A stretch of 64,000 bases of DNA from Denitratisoma sp. (GTDB lineage Bacteria; Pseudomonadota; Gammaproteobacteria; Burkholderiales; Rhodocyclaceae). Below, piece after piece: positions 55,775 through 63,737 of the stretch. The position numbers and the translations under genes were made by a program. Below the pieces are notes generated by a model that did no database searches, was not told where the DNA came from, and was given only the letters and a program-made list of their open reading frames with translations. The first letter of the stretch is position 1, and every line of letters starts with the position of its first letter. The stretch is from the NCBI GenBank assembly GCA_032027165.1, contig JAVSMO010000001.1, positions 1,862,458 through 1,926,457 of the forward strand, in the 5' to 3' direction.

Positions 55775-57730
55775 TCAGAACACGATGTTCAGCATGATCA
55801 TCAGCACCGCGAGGAAAAGTATCGTCATGATGCCGCCGGCACGCATGAAGTCGGCGACGCGGTAGCCGGCCGGCCCCATGATGAGGGCGTTGACCTGGTG
55901 CGTCGGCAGGAAGAAGGAGTTGGAGGTCGCCAGCGCCACGGTCAGCGCGAATACCGCCGGGTTGGCGCCGGCGCCGATGGCGATGTTGACGGCCAGCGGC
56001 ACCAGAAGCACGGTGGCGCCGACGTTGGACATCACCAGCGTGAAGCAGGTCGCCAGCACGGCGATGGCGAACTGCAGCACCCAGGTCGGCGTGCCGCCGA
56101 GCATCGACAGCGTCTGCTGCGCGATCCAGGCGGCGGTGCCGCTGGTCTCCACGGCCAGCCCGAGCGGGATCAGGCTCGCCAGCAGGAACACCGACTTCCA
56201 GCTCACCGCCTGGTAGGCCTCCTCGATGCGCAGCACGCCGGTGAGGATCATGCCGATGGCGCCGGTCATCAGGGCGATCGACAGGCGCACGTCGGTGAAC
56301 AGGATCAGGAACAGGGCGACGGCGAAGAAGGCCAGCGCCGGCCGGACCTTGTGCGGCCGCAGCTCCTCGTGCGGATACTCGGTGGTGAGGACGACGAAGT
56401 TGCGGTTCGACTCGAGCCGCGCCAGCCCGTCCCAGGTGGTGTGCACGACGAGGGCGTCGCCCGCCTGCAGCGGCATGTCGCGGATGCCGTCGCCCTCGCG
56501 CAGGGTCTTGCCGGCGCGGTGCAGGGCCACCATGGCGAGGCCGTAGGTCTTGCGCAGCCAGACGTCGCGCGCGCTCTTGCCGATCAGCTCGGAGCCGGGC
56601 GGGATCACCACCTCGGCGAGGCCGGCCTTGGCGGCGGAGAGCGCCTCGGTGAACGTCAGCAGGTCGTCGCGCAGTTCGAGGCCGTTGGCGTCGACGAAGG
56701 CGCGCAGCCGCTCCGGCGCGCCGAGGATGCCGAGCACGGTGCCGGCGCCGATGCCGACCTCGCGCGACAGGCCGCCGGGGCCGACGCGCGTCTCTTCGCC
56801 CGTCTGCGCCGCGATCACGCGCAGGCGGCCGCTGCGCTCGATGTCGTCCAGCGTCTTGTCCACCAGCGGGCTGCCGGCCGGCACCACCGCCTCGAACAGG
56901 CCGTAGTCGAGGCCGTACAGCCGCTGGAAATATTCCATGGTGTTGGTGGCCTGGGTGATCGTCTCGTGCCCGCCGCCGGGCAGCACGAAGCGGCCGGCGA
57001 GGACGAAGTAGACGATGCCGCTTCCCAGCAGGGCGAGGCCGATCGGCGTCACGGTGAACAGCGACCAGGTCTGCATCTGGTGCTCGGCCGGCAGGGCCTT
57101 GTTGGAGGTGAGGATGAGGTCGTTCAGCAGGATCAGCGGGCTTGAGCCGACCATGGTGATGGTGCCGCCGAGGATGGCGCAGAAGCCCATCGGCATCAGC
57201 AAGCGCGACATCGGCAGGCCGGTGCGCGCCGAGATGCGGCTCACCACCGGCAGGAACAGTGCGGCGGCGCCGACGTTCTGCATGAAGCTGGAAATGAAGC
57301 CGACCGTGCCGGAGATGGCCGGGATGACGCGCGCCTCGGTGCGGCCGGCGACTTTCAGGATGGTGCCGGCCAGCCGGCCCATGAGGCCGGTCTTGTCGAG
57401 GCCGGCGCCGATGATCATGACGGCGATGATCGAGATGACGGCGTTGCTGGAGAAGCCGCGGAACAGTTCCGAGGACGGCACCAGCGGCTGCGCCAGGCCG
57501 AGCGCGCCGCTGAAGGCGCTGACCAGGCCCAGCAGCACCATGACGCTCACCGCCGCCACGTCGACGCCGACGACCTCGAAGGCGAAGAGATAGACGGTCA
57601 GCAGGAGGATGGCGAAGACGACGGCGATCTCCCGGCTCGGCACCACGGCGGCGACGCCGGCGGCGGCCAAGGCGAAGAGCACGGCAGCCACCACGGTCCT
57701 GGCCGGGCTCGAGGCGGATTTATCACTCAT
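55775..57730 (-). CDS. DASS/SLC13-family transporter with two TrkA-C domains
   Basis: The 651-residue protein has SLC13-type halves (about 1-230 and 430-651; SSFMQNVGAAALFLPV in the first half and VMSNVGATVLLVP in the second carry the paired helix-hairpin SNT/QNV-like signatures). Two TrkA-C (RCK-C) domains lie in the cytosolic middle (near 265-345 and 370-425; VVPAGSPLVDKTLDDIE and VIPPGSELIGKSARDVW). This plan is typical of sodium-coupled sulfate or dicarboxylate carriers. It is the first of a co-directional set with SulP and the Ehr complex. A tandem TTAACG box lies 67 bases upstream in the region shared with the ColR-like regulator. Confidence 0.92.
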   Translation of the reverse strand: MSDKSASSPARTVVAAVLFALAAAGVAAVVPSREIAVVFAILLLTVYLFAFEVVGVDVAAVSVMVLLGLVSAFSGALGLAQPLVPSSELFRGFSSNAVISIIAVMIIGAGLDKTGLMGRLAGTILKVAGRTEARVIPAISGTVGFISSFMQNVGAAALFLPVVSRISARTGLPMSRLLMPMGFCAILGGTITMVGSSPLILLNDLILTSNKALPAEHQMQTWSLFTVTPIGLALLGSGIVYFVLAGRFVLPGGGHETITQATNTMEYFQRLYGLDYGLFEAVVPAGSPLVDKTLDDIERSGRLRVIAAQTGEETRVGPGGLSREVGIGAGTVLGILGAPERLRAFVDANGLELRDDLLTFTEALSAAKAGLAEVVIPPGSELIGKSARDVWLRKTYGLAMVALHRAGKTLREGDGIRDMPLQAGDALVVHTTWDGLARLESNRNFVVLTTEYPHEELRPHKVRPALAFFAVALFLILFTDVRLSIALMTGAIGMILTGVLRIEEAYQAVSWKSVFLLASLIPLGLAVETSGTAAWIAQQTLSMLGGTPTWVLQFAIAVLATCFTLVMSNVGATVLLVPLAVNIAIGAGANPAVFALTVALATSNSFFLPTHQVNALIMGPAGYRVADFMRAGGIMTILFLAVLMIMLNIVF

Positions 57731-57796
57731 TTATTTGGGCTCGAAAGGTTGTATCGGAGGGAGGGCTGTCGGCGCCTGGCGCTCGCTTCGCCTCTA

Positions 57797-57814
57797 TTTA
57801 ACGTTCCCTTAACG
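57797..57814. promoter_or_regulatory. Tandem direct-repeat box, site 1 (predicted ColR/QseB-type binding site)
   Basis: TTTAACGTTCCCTTAACG holds two TTAACG units 11 bases apart, the spacing used by OmpR-family regulators. It lies between the divergent DASS gene and the OmpR-type regulator gene at 57931. The related site 2 (59874) matches at 15 of 18 positions. Confidence 0.6.
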
Positions 57815-57930
57815 TAGCCTGTGATATTAGCAGCACGCCGAAAAGCCGGTCGACGGGAATTTTTATTCCGCGATCAAGGTGCCGAATTCTGCTTCGCCCC
57901 GCGCCTGGGCGACTACGCCATAATTGCCGC

Positions 57931-58632
57931 ATGACAGCGCAGATGAAAATCCTCGTCGTCGAGGACAATCCGGATCTCGCCGCCAACATCGCCGACTACC
58001 TGGAGGCGCGGGGACTCGTGGTGGACGTCGCCGGCGACGGGCCGGCCGGGTTGCGCCTCGCCGCCACGCAGTCCTTCGATGCGATCCTGCTCGACCTGAT
58101 CCTGCCGGGCATGGACGGCATCACGCTGTGCCGGCGCCTGCGCGAGGATCTCGGGTGCACCACGCCGATCCTCATGCTGACGGCGCGCGACACCCTCGAT
58201 GACAGGGTGGTCGGCCTCGAGTCCGGCGCCGACGACTACCTCGTCAAGCCCTTCGCCATGCGCGAGGTGCTGGCGCGCATCCAGGCGCTGATGCGGCGCA
58301 GCCGCGGGACGGTGGCACCGGGCGCCCTGCAGGTGGCGGATCTGCGCCTGGACACCGCCTCCCTGGCGGTGACGCGCGGCGGCCGGGCGATCACGCTGCC
58401 GCCGATTCCCCTGCGCATGCTCTCGGTGCTGATGCGCGCCGCGCCGCGCGTCGTCGGACGCGAAGAGCTGGAGCGCGCCATCTGGGGCGACGCCCCGCCC
58501 GACTCCGACGCACTGCGCACCCACCTGCATGCGCTGCGCAGCGCCATCGACAAACCCTTCGGCCTGCCGCTGCTGCACACGAAGCGCGGCATCGGCTGGC
58601 AGATCGCCGACCCGGATGCGCCGCAGGCATAG
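57931..58632 (+). CDS. OmpR-family response regulator, ColR-like
   Basis: The 233-residue regulator has a receiver (VVEDNPDLAANIADYLEARG; phosphoacceptor Asp in ILLDLILPGMDG near residue 56; Lys in YLVKPF) and a winged-helix DNA-binding domain. The stretches LRLAATQSFD and DSDALRTHLHALRSAIDKPF strongly recall ColR of Pseudomonas, which controls membrane stress genes. Its kinase partner starts inside its 3' end (17-base overlap). The 18-base tandem box lies 117 bases before its start, and a second box lies after the kinase gene, so it may regulate both itself and the flanking anion transporters. Confidence 0.93.
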   Translation: MTAQMKILVVEDNPDLAANIADYLEARGLVVDVAGDGPAGLRLAATQSFDAILLDLILPGMDGITLCRRLREDLGCTTPILMLTARDTLDDRVVGLESGADDYLVKPFAMREVLARIQALMRRSRGTVAPGALQVADLRLDTASLAVTRGGRAITLPPIPLRMLSVLMRAAPRVVGREELERAIWGDAPPDSDALRTHLHALRSAIDKPFGLPLLHTKRGIGWQIADPDAPQA

Positions 58633-59878
58633 CCTTCGCATCCGTGTCTCCATTGCCTTCGCCGTGCTCGGCGCGGCACTGAGCCTGCTCTTCGCCCTCG
58701 GCATCTGGATCGCCGCCCACGACGTTTCGCAGCGTCTGATGGACGAGACGCTGTCGGCGGAAATGGCCGACTACAAGGCGCGGCGCGAGCGCAACCCGGC
58801 GTCGCTGCCGCCGGCCACCGCCAGCCTGCGCGGCTACCTGCTCCGGCCGGGCGCGGCGGCCGCCGACCTGCCCGCGCCGATCGCCGCCCTGCCGCCCGGC
58901 CGCCATGAACTGCTGCTCGACGGCATCCCCTACCGCGTCGCGGTCGAGGAACGGGCCGGCGAGCGCTACGTGCTGCTGTTCGACGAGACGCGCCAGCAGC
59001 GGCGCGAGCGCCGCTTCCTCATTTATCTGGCGGCGGGCGTCGCCTTCATCACGATCTTCGCCACCCTCGGCGGCGTCTGGCTGGCCGGCCAGGTGATCGC
59101 GCCGGTGACCGATCTCGCCGAGGCCGTCCTGCGCGCCGACCCCGACAAGCCGCCGCGCCTGGGACGCGCCGCCGATCCCGGCGACGAGATCGACCGGCTG
59201 GCGAACGCCTTCGACCATTACCTGGCGCGGCTGGCGGCCTTCGTCGAGCGCGAACGCGCGTTCACCGCCGACGCCAGCCACGAATTGCGCACGCCCCTGG
59301 CGGTCATCCGCGGCGCCGTCGAAGTGCTCTCCGACGACCCGGGGCTGGGCGAGGCCCGGCGCGAGCGCATCGCCCGCATCGAGCGCGCCGCCGCGGAAAT
59401 GAGCGAGCTGACCGACGCCCTGCTGCTCCTGGCGCGCGAAGGGAATGCGCCGGTCGACACGCCCTGCGACGCCGGCCCGCTGGCCGCGCGCTGCATCGAG
59501 CGCTACCGCCCGCTCGCCGCGGGGCGCGGCACGCATCTGCAACTGGAGGTGGCGGAGGCGGTCCTGCTGCCCGTGCCGCCGGCCCTGTTCGCCATCGTCG
59601 TCGCCAACCTGGTCCATAACGCCGTGGCGCATACGCGCAACGGCCGCGTCCAGGTCACGCTGGACCGGCACAAGCTCGTCGTCGCCGACAGCGGCAGCGG
59701 CATCCCCGGCGAGGACCTCGACCGCGTCTTCGACCGCCATTTCCGCGGACCCGAAAGCTCGGGGGCCGGCATCGGGCTCTCCCTCGTCAAGCGCGTCTGC
59801 GAACGCGTGGGTTGGCACATCACGCTCGACAGCCCTTCCATGCAAGGCACGACGGCGACGCTCGGTTTCGGTTCTTAA
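58616..59878 (+). CDS. Membrane sensor histidine kinase, ColS-like
   Basis: The 420-residue kinase has membrane helices near 8-30 and 138-160, a periplasmic sensor of about 105 residues, and HAMP. HisKA follows with His222 in ADASHELRTPLAVIRGAVE, then HATPase with VANLVHNAVAHT, DSGSGIPGED and GAGIGLSLV. The ASHELRTP...IRGAVE stretch is similar to ColS. The ATG at 58616 overlaps the regulator gene by 17 bases, so the two are translationally coupled. Its stop codon lies inside the second tandem TTAACG box, a compact arrangement that places the next promoter directly at its end. Confidence 0.92.
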   Translation: MRRRHSLRIRVSIAFAVLGAALSLLFALGIWIAAHDVSQRLMDETLSAEMADYKARRERNPASLPPATASLRGYLLRPGAAAADLPAPIAALPPGRHELLLDGIPYRVAVEERAGERYVLLFDETRQQRRERRFLIYLAAGVAFITIFATLGGVWLAGQVIAPVTDLAEAVLRADPDKPPRLGRAADPGDEIDRLANAFDHYLARLAAFVERERAFTADASHELRTPLAVIRGAVEVLSDDPGLGEARRERIARIERAAAEMSELTDALLLLAREGNAPVDTPCDAGPLAARCIERYRPLAAGRGTHLQLEVAEAVLLPVPPALFAIVVANLVHNAVAHTRNGRVQVTLDRHKLVVADSGSGIPGEDLDRVFDRHFRGPESSGAGIGLSLVKRVCERVGWHITLDSPSMQGTTATLGFGS

Positions 59879-59891
59879 CGCTCCCTTCACG
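59874..59891. promoter_or_regulatory. Tandem direct-repeat box, site 2 (predicted ColR/QseB-type binding site)
   Basis: CTTAACGCTCCCTTCACG overlaps the kinase stop codon and lies 131 bases before the SulP-USP gene. It matches site 1 (57797) at 15 of 18 positions, including the 11-base spacing of the TTAACG/TTCACG units. Confidence 0.55.
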
Positions 59892-60022
59892 CACCACCCG
59901 CTAGCATTGCCCTCGCGTTTCGCCGCCCGGGAGCCTTCCGGCTCCGGAAGAATATTTAAATCTGCTAATATTCCACTTTGCCTTCGCCCAACGACCTCGC
60001 CCCCCCTCCTGCGCAGACTTCG

Positions 60023-62572
60023 ATGAGACGCCCCTCGATCACTGCAGCCAGGCTCATGCCGTTCCTCCTCTGGTGGCCGATGCTGACGCGCGGCGCACTG
60101 CGCGCGGACCTGATGGCCGGCCTCTCCGGCGCGCTGATCGTGCTGCCGCAGGGCGTCGCCTTCGCCACCATCGCCGGCCTGCCGCCGCAATACGGCCTCT
60201 ACGCCGCAATGATCCCCGCGGTGATCGCTGCGCTGTTCGGGTCGAGCTGGCACCTCGTGTCGGGACCGACCACGGCGATCTCCATCGCGGTGTTTGCCGC
60301 CCTGTCGCACCAGGCCGAGCCGGGCTCGGCGGAATACATCCGTCTTGTGCTGACGCTGACCTTCCTGGTCGGCGTCTTCCAGTTCGCCCTCGGACTGGCG
60401 CGCCTGGGCATGCTGGTGAACTTCATCTCCCACACCGTGGTGATCGGCTTCACGGCCGGCGCCGCCATCCTCATCGCCGTCAGCCAGGTGCGCAACTTCC
60501 TCGGCATCGACATCCCCCGCGGCACGCCGCTCCATGAAGTCTTCCGCCTGGTCTTCGTCCAGGCCGGCGACATCAACCCCTGGGTGACCGGCATCGGCCT
60601 GGCCACGCTGGCGACCGGCATTCTTTCGCGCCGCTACCTGAAGCGCGTGCCCTACATGATCGTCGCCATGCTGGTCGGCAGCCTCGTCGCCGAGGCGCTG
60701 GTGCTCTGGCGGGGCGCAGCGGCCGGCATCGCCACCGTCGGCGCCCTGCCGGCGCAGCTGCCGCCGCTGTCGCTGCCGGACTTCTCGCTCGACGCGCTGC
60801 GCGTGACGCTCGGCCCGGCCCTGGTCATCACCATGCTGGCGCTGACCGAGGCGGTGTCCATCGCGCGCGCCATCGCCGTGCGCTCCGAGCAGCGCATCGA
60901 CGGCAACCAGGAGTTCATCGGCCAGGGCCTGTCCAACATCGTCGGCGCCTTCTTCTCGGCCTACGCCTCGAGCGGCTCCTTCAACCGCAGCGGCGTGAAC
61001 TACGAGGCCGGCGCGCGCACGCCGCTGGCCTCGGTGTTCGCCTCGCTGTTCCTGCTCGTCGTGCTGCTGGCGGTGGCGCCGCTCGCCGCCTACCTGCCGA
61101 CCGCCGCCATGGCCGGCATCCTGTTCCTCGTCGCCTGGGGCCTCATCGACTTCCATCACATCCGCCACATCTGGCATACCAGCAAGGCCGAGACGGCGAT
61201 CCTCTTCGCCACGCTGGTCGGCACCCTGGTCAACCTGGAGGCCGGCATCTTCCTCGGCGTCACCCTGTCGCTGATGATGTATCTGCACCGCACCTCGCGA
61301 CCGGAAATCGTGCCGCTGGTGCCGGCGCCGGAGGCGGGGGCCTACCACTTCGTGCGCGCCCAGGGCCATCCCGAATGCCCGCAACTGCGCATCGTGCGCA
61401 TCAACGGCGCCGTCTACTTCGGCGCCGCCAGCTACGTCCAGCAGGCGCTGCAGGAGATCGACGAGGCCAACCCGCAGCAGAAGTCCGTGCTGATCGCCGC
61501 CGCCCGCATCAGCCACATCGACATCGCCGGCGCGGAAATCCTCGCCCAGGAGGCGCGCCGGCGCCGGCGCCTGGGCGGCGGCCTGTATTTCTACCGCCTC
61601 AACCAGGGCGCGCTCCAGTTCCTCCGCCAGGGCGGCTACCTGAAGGACATCGGCGAAGGCGCCTTCTTCCCGGTCAGGAGCGACGTCACGCGCGCCCTGT
61701 ACTGGACGCTCGACCCGGACGTCTGCCGCAGCTGCACCAAGCGCATCTTCAAGGAATGCCACAGCGGCGTGCTGCCCGACGGCCTGCGCCGGCAGCGCCT
61801 GCTGTTCGCCACCGACGGCAGCGAGTACAGCGAGCGGCCGCGCGAGATCGCCCTGGCCCTGGCGCGCGGCTTCGGCGTCACGCTCGACGCCACGACCGTG
61901 GTGGCCTCGCCCGACGAGGACGGCCAGGCGCGGGCGCGGCTCGATGCCGTGGCCGATGCGGCCCGCGCAACCGGTGTCGACTGCAAGCCGATTGTTCGCC
62001 ATGGCAAACCTGCGGTGAAGGAGGTGCTCGCCGCCGCCGCCGAAGCCGCCGCCAACATCCTCGTCATCGGCCGGCGGCCGCCGCGCGGCGACCTCAAGGA
62101 GCGGCTGCTCGGCGACAACGCCGCGCAGATCATCGCCGGCGCGCCCTGCCATGTCCTGATCGCCGGCTGGAAATCCCGCATGTGGCGCCGTCGCATCCTG
62201 CTCGCCGCCGACTTCGCGGCCTGCGGCGGCGCCCTCGACATCGCCGCCCAGCTCGCCCGGATCTCCGGCGTGCCGATCACCCTGCTCGCCGCCGGCGACG
62301 CCACACCCGAAAGCCGGGCCGCCGACGCCGGGCATGCCGCCGGCCTGCTCGGCATCGAAGGCTGCGCCTGCGACGTGCGGCTGGCCGCCGAGGCGCTCGT
62401 TCCGGCGACCCTGCGCGCGGCACAGGAGCTCGAGGCCGACCTGGTCATCCTGTTCGACCAGCGCCGCAAGACCGTCGACCAGATCGTCGGCGCGCTCGAT
62501 TGCGCCGTGCTGGTGGTGAAGGTCGGCGTCGACCTGCTCGACATCGAGGCCGCCGTCGCGAAACAGGCCTGA
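60023..62572 (+). CDS. SulP-STAS transporter fused to two universal stress domains
   Basis: The 849-residue protein has a SulP membrane core (about 25-415; IGQGLSNIVGAFFSAYASSG), a STAS domain (about 425-555), a Cys-rich linker (Cys568, Cys571 and Cys579 in CRSCTKRIFKEC) and two UspA domains (about 590-715 and 718-840). The first USP starts LLFATDGSEYSERPREIAL and keeps a partial ATP motif. The Cys cluster could bind a metal or act as a redox switch. I chose the ATG at 60023; a TTG at 59978 is possible, and neither has a clear ribosome binding site. Anion transport with built-in stress sensing is inferred from the domains. Confidence 0.9.
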   Translation: MRRPSITAARLMPFLLWWPMLTRGALRADLMAGLSGALIVLPQGVAFATIAGLPPQYGLYAAMIPAVIAALFGSSWHLVSGPTTAISIAVFAALSHQAEPGSAEYIRLVLTLTFLVGVFQFALGLARLGMLVNFISHTVVIGFTAGAAILIAVSQVRNFLGIDIPRGTPLHEVFRLVFVQAGDINPWVTGIGLATLATGILSRRYLKRVPYMIVAMLVGSLVAEALVLWRGAAAGIATVGALPAQLPPLSLPDFSLDALRVTLGPALVITMLALTEAVSIARAIAVRSEQRIDGNQEFIGQGLSNIVGAFFSAYASSGSFNRSGVNYEAGARTPLASVFASLFLLVVLLAVAPLAAYLPTAAMAGILFLVAWGLIDFHHIRHIWHTSKAETAILFATLVGTLVNLEAGIFLGVTLSLMMYLHRTSRPEIVPLVPAPEAGAYHFVRAQGHPECPQLRIVRINGAVYFGAASYVQQALQEIDEANPQQKSVLIAAARISHIDIAGAEILAQEARRRRRLGGGLYFYRLNQGALQFLRQGGYLKDIGEGAFFPVRSDVTRALYWTLDPDVCRSCTKRIFKECHSGVLPDGLRRQRLLFATDGSEYSERPREIALALARGFGVTLDATTVVASPDEDGQARARLDAVADAARATGVDCKPIVRHGKPAVKEVLAAAAEAAANILVIGRRPPRGDLKERLLGDNAAQIIAGAPCHVLIAGWKSRMWRRRILLAADFAACGGALDIAAQLARISGVPITLLAAGDATPESRAADAGHAAGLLGIEGCACDVRLAAEALVPATLRAAQELEADLVILFDQRRKTVDQIVGALDCAVLVVKVGVDLLDIEAAVAKQA

Positions 62573-62612
62573 TGCCGCTGTCGCTTGGCCGGCCGTGCGT
62601 TACCCGCTAAAC

Positions 62613-62637
62613 TCGCCGTCCTGCACAGACTGACTTT
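62613..62637 (-). repeat. Dispersed repeat copy upstream of the adenosyltransferase gene
   Basis: It matches the 25-base consensus at 20 of 25 positions (core AAAGTCAGTCTG). It ends four bases before the AGGGGA ribosome binding site of the gene at 62655. Confidence 0.7.
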
Positions 62638-62654
62638 TCAGGGGATTCGCGCGC

Positions 62655-63206
62655 ATGGGCCACCGTCTTTCGAAAATCTACACGCGCACCGGCGACGCCG
62701 GCACCACCGGCCTCGCCGACGGCTCGCGCGTCTCCAAGGATTCGGCCCGCATCGCCGCGCTGGGCGATCTGGACGAGCTCAATTCGGTCGTCGGCCTGCT
62801 GCTGACGGAGGACTTGCCGGAGGATATCCGCGCGCTATTGACCGGCATCCAGCACGACCTCTTCGATCTCGGCGGCGAAATGGCGATTCCCGGCGCGGCG
62901 CTGCTCGATGAAAAGAGCATCGACGGACTGGAGGACGCCATCGACCGCTACAACGCGGACCTTGGACCGCTGAAGGAATTCATCCTGCCGGGCGGCACCC
63001 GCGCCGCGGCGCTGGCGCATCTGGCGCGCGGCGTCTGCCGCCGCGCCGAGCGGCAACTGGTCGGCCTCGCCGCGGCCGAGGCCGTCAGCGAAGCCGGACG
63101 CAAGTACGTAAACCGCCTGTCGGATCTGCTGTTCGTGCTCGGCCGGACGCTGAACCGCCTCGCCGGCCGCAGTGACGTGCTCTGGCAGAAGGATCGGAAG
63201 CGCTAG
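62655..63206 (+). CDS. ATP:cob(I)alamin adenosyltransferase, PduO type
   Basis: The 183 residues are full length for PduO/MMAB. They show the ATP-binding N-terminal signature IYTRTGDAGTTGLADGSRVSK (split here across a turn), the ALGDLDELNSVVG helix, and the C-terminal CRRAERQLVGL and NRLSDLLFVLGR stretches. It transfers the 5'-deoxyadenosyl group of ATP to cob(I)alamin to make adenosylcobalamin. That cofactor is the one expected for the CarH-like sensor at 2738. A dispersed repeat sits in its leader, just before the ribosome binding site. It is convergent with the cyclic-nucleotide-binding protein. Confidence 0.95.
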   Translation: MGHRLSKIYTRTGDAGTTGLADGSRVSKDSARIAALGDLDELNSVVGLLLTEDLPEDIRALLTGIQHDLFDLGGEMAIPGAALLDEKSIDGLEDAIDRYNADLGPLKEFILPGGTRAAALAHLARGVCRRAERQLVGLAAAEAVSEAGRKYVNRLSDLLFVLGRTLNRLAGRSDVLWQKDRKR

Positions 63207-63215
63207 GCGACGCTG

Positions 63216-63737
63216 CTAAGCCGCGTCGCTGCCATCGGCGCGGAACACCACCAGCTTGCCGCTGGCCGTACGCAGCCGCTGCGAGAGCAGCAGCACCAGT
63301 TCCATGAGTATCTTGATGCCGAGCCTGGGATTGTCGGCGATGATGCGCGACAGGCCGTCGCGGTCGAGCACGGCGAACAGGGTTTCCTCGAGCGCGATGC
63401 AGGAGGCGAAGCGCGGCTCGCCGTCGATCATGGACATCTCGCCGAGGATCTTGCCCGGCCCGGCCAGGCCGATGCGCCGCGGCACGCCGGCCGGATCGTT
63501 CCTGACGATCTCGCACTGTCCGTCGAGCGGGATCAGCATGAAGTCGCCGCTGTCGCCCTCACGGATGACGATGGCGCCCGCCGGCGCGCGGTAGCAGCGC
63601 ATCTGCGCCGCCAGGATCCCGATCTCGCCGCGCTCGAAGTCCTCGAACAGCCGGATGCGCTCGATGATCTCCAGAATGCGATCGACGAAGGACGTCGCAT
63701 CGCCGAGATGGACCAGGCCGGGGAAACGCTCGCTCAC
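63216..63737 (-). CDS. Cyclic nucleotide-binding domain protein without HTH
   Basis: The 173 residues form one Crp-like beta-roll (about 28-150; GAIVIREGDSGDFMLIPLDGQCEI and GPGKILGEMSMIDGEPRFASC carry the phosphate cassette region). No C-terminal helix-turn-helix follows; the last 25 residues are a helix and a short tail. It may bind cAMP or c-di-GMP and act on a partner protein. It starts by a four-base overlap with the stop of aroG. Confidence 0.88.
   Translation of the reverse strand: MSERFPGLVHLGDATSFVDRILEIIERIRLFEDFERGEIGILAAQMRCYRAPAGAIVIREGDSGDFMLIPLDGQCEIVRNDPAGVPRRIGLAGPGKILGEMSMIDGEPRFASCIALEETLFAVLDRDGLSRIIADNPRLGIKILMELVLLLSQRLRTASGKLVVFRADGSDAA

Noticed and set aside
53660-62572. 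The two SulP genes as a recent duplication
   Set aside because: They differ in the large internal insertion, loop lengths and C-terminal domains, so they are old paralogs at most.
62573-62654. Cobalamin riboswitch before the adenosyltransferase gene
   Set aside because: The gap is only 82 bases and has no B12-box-like sequence; a real cobalamin riboswitch needs about 200 bases.
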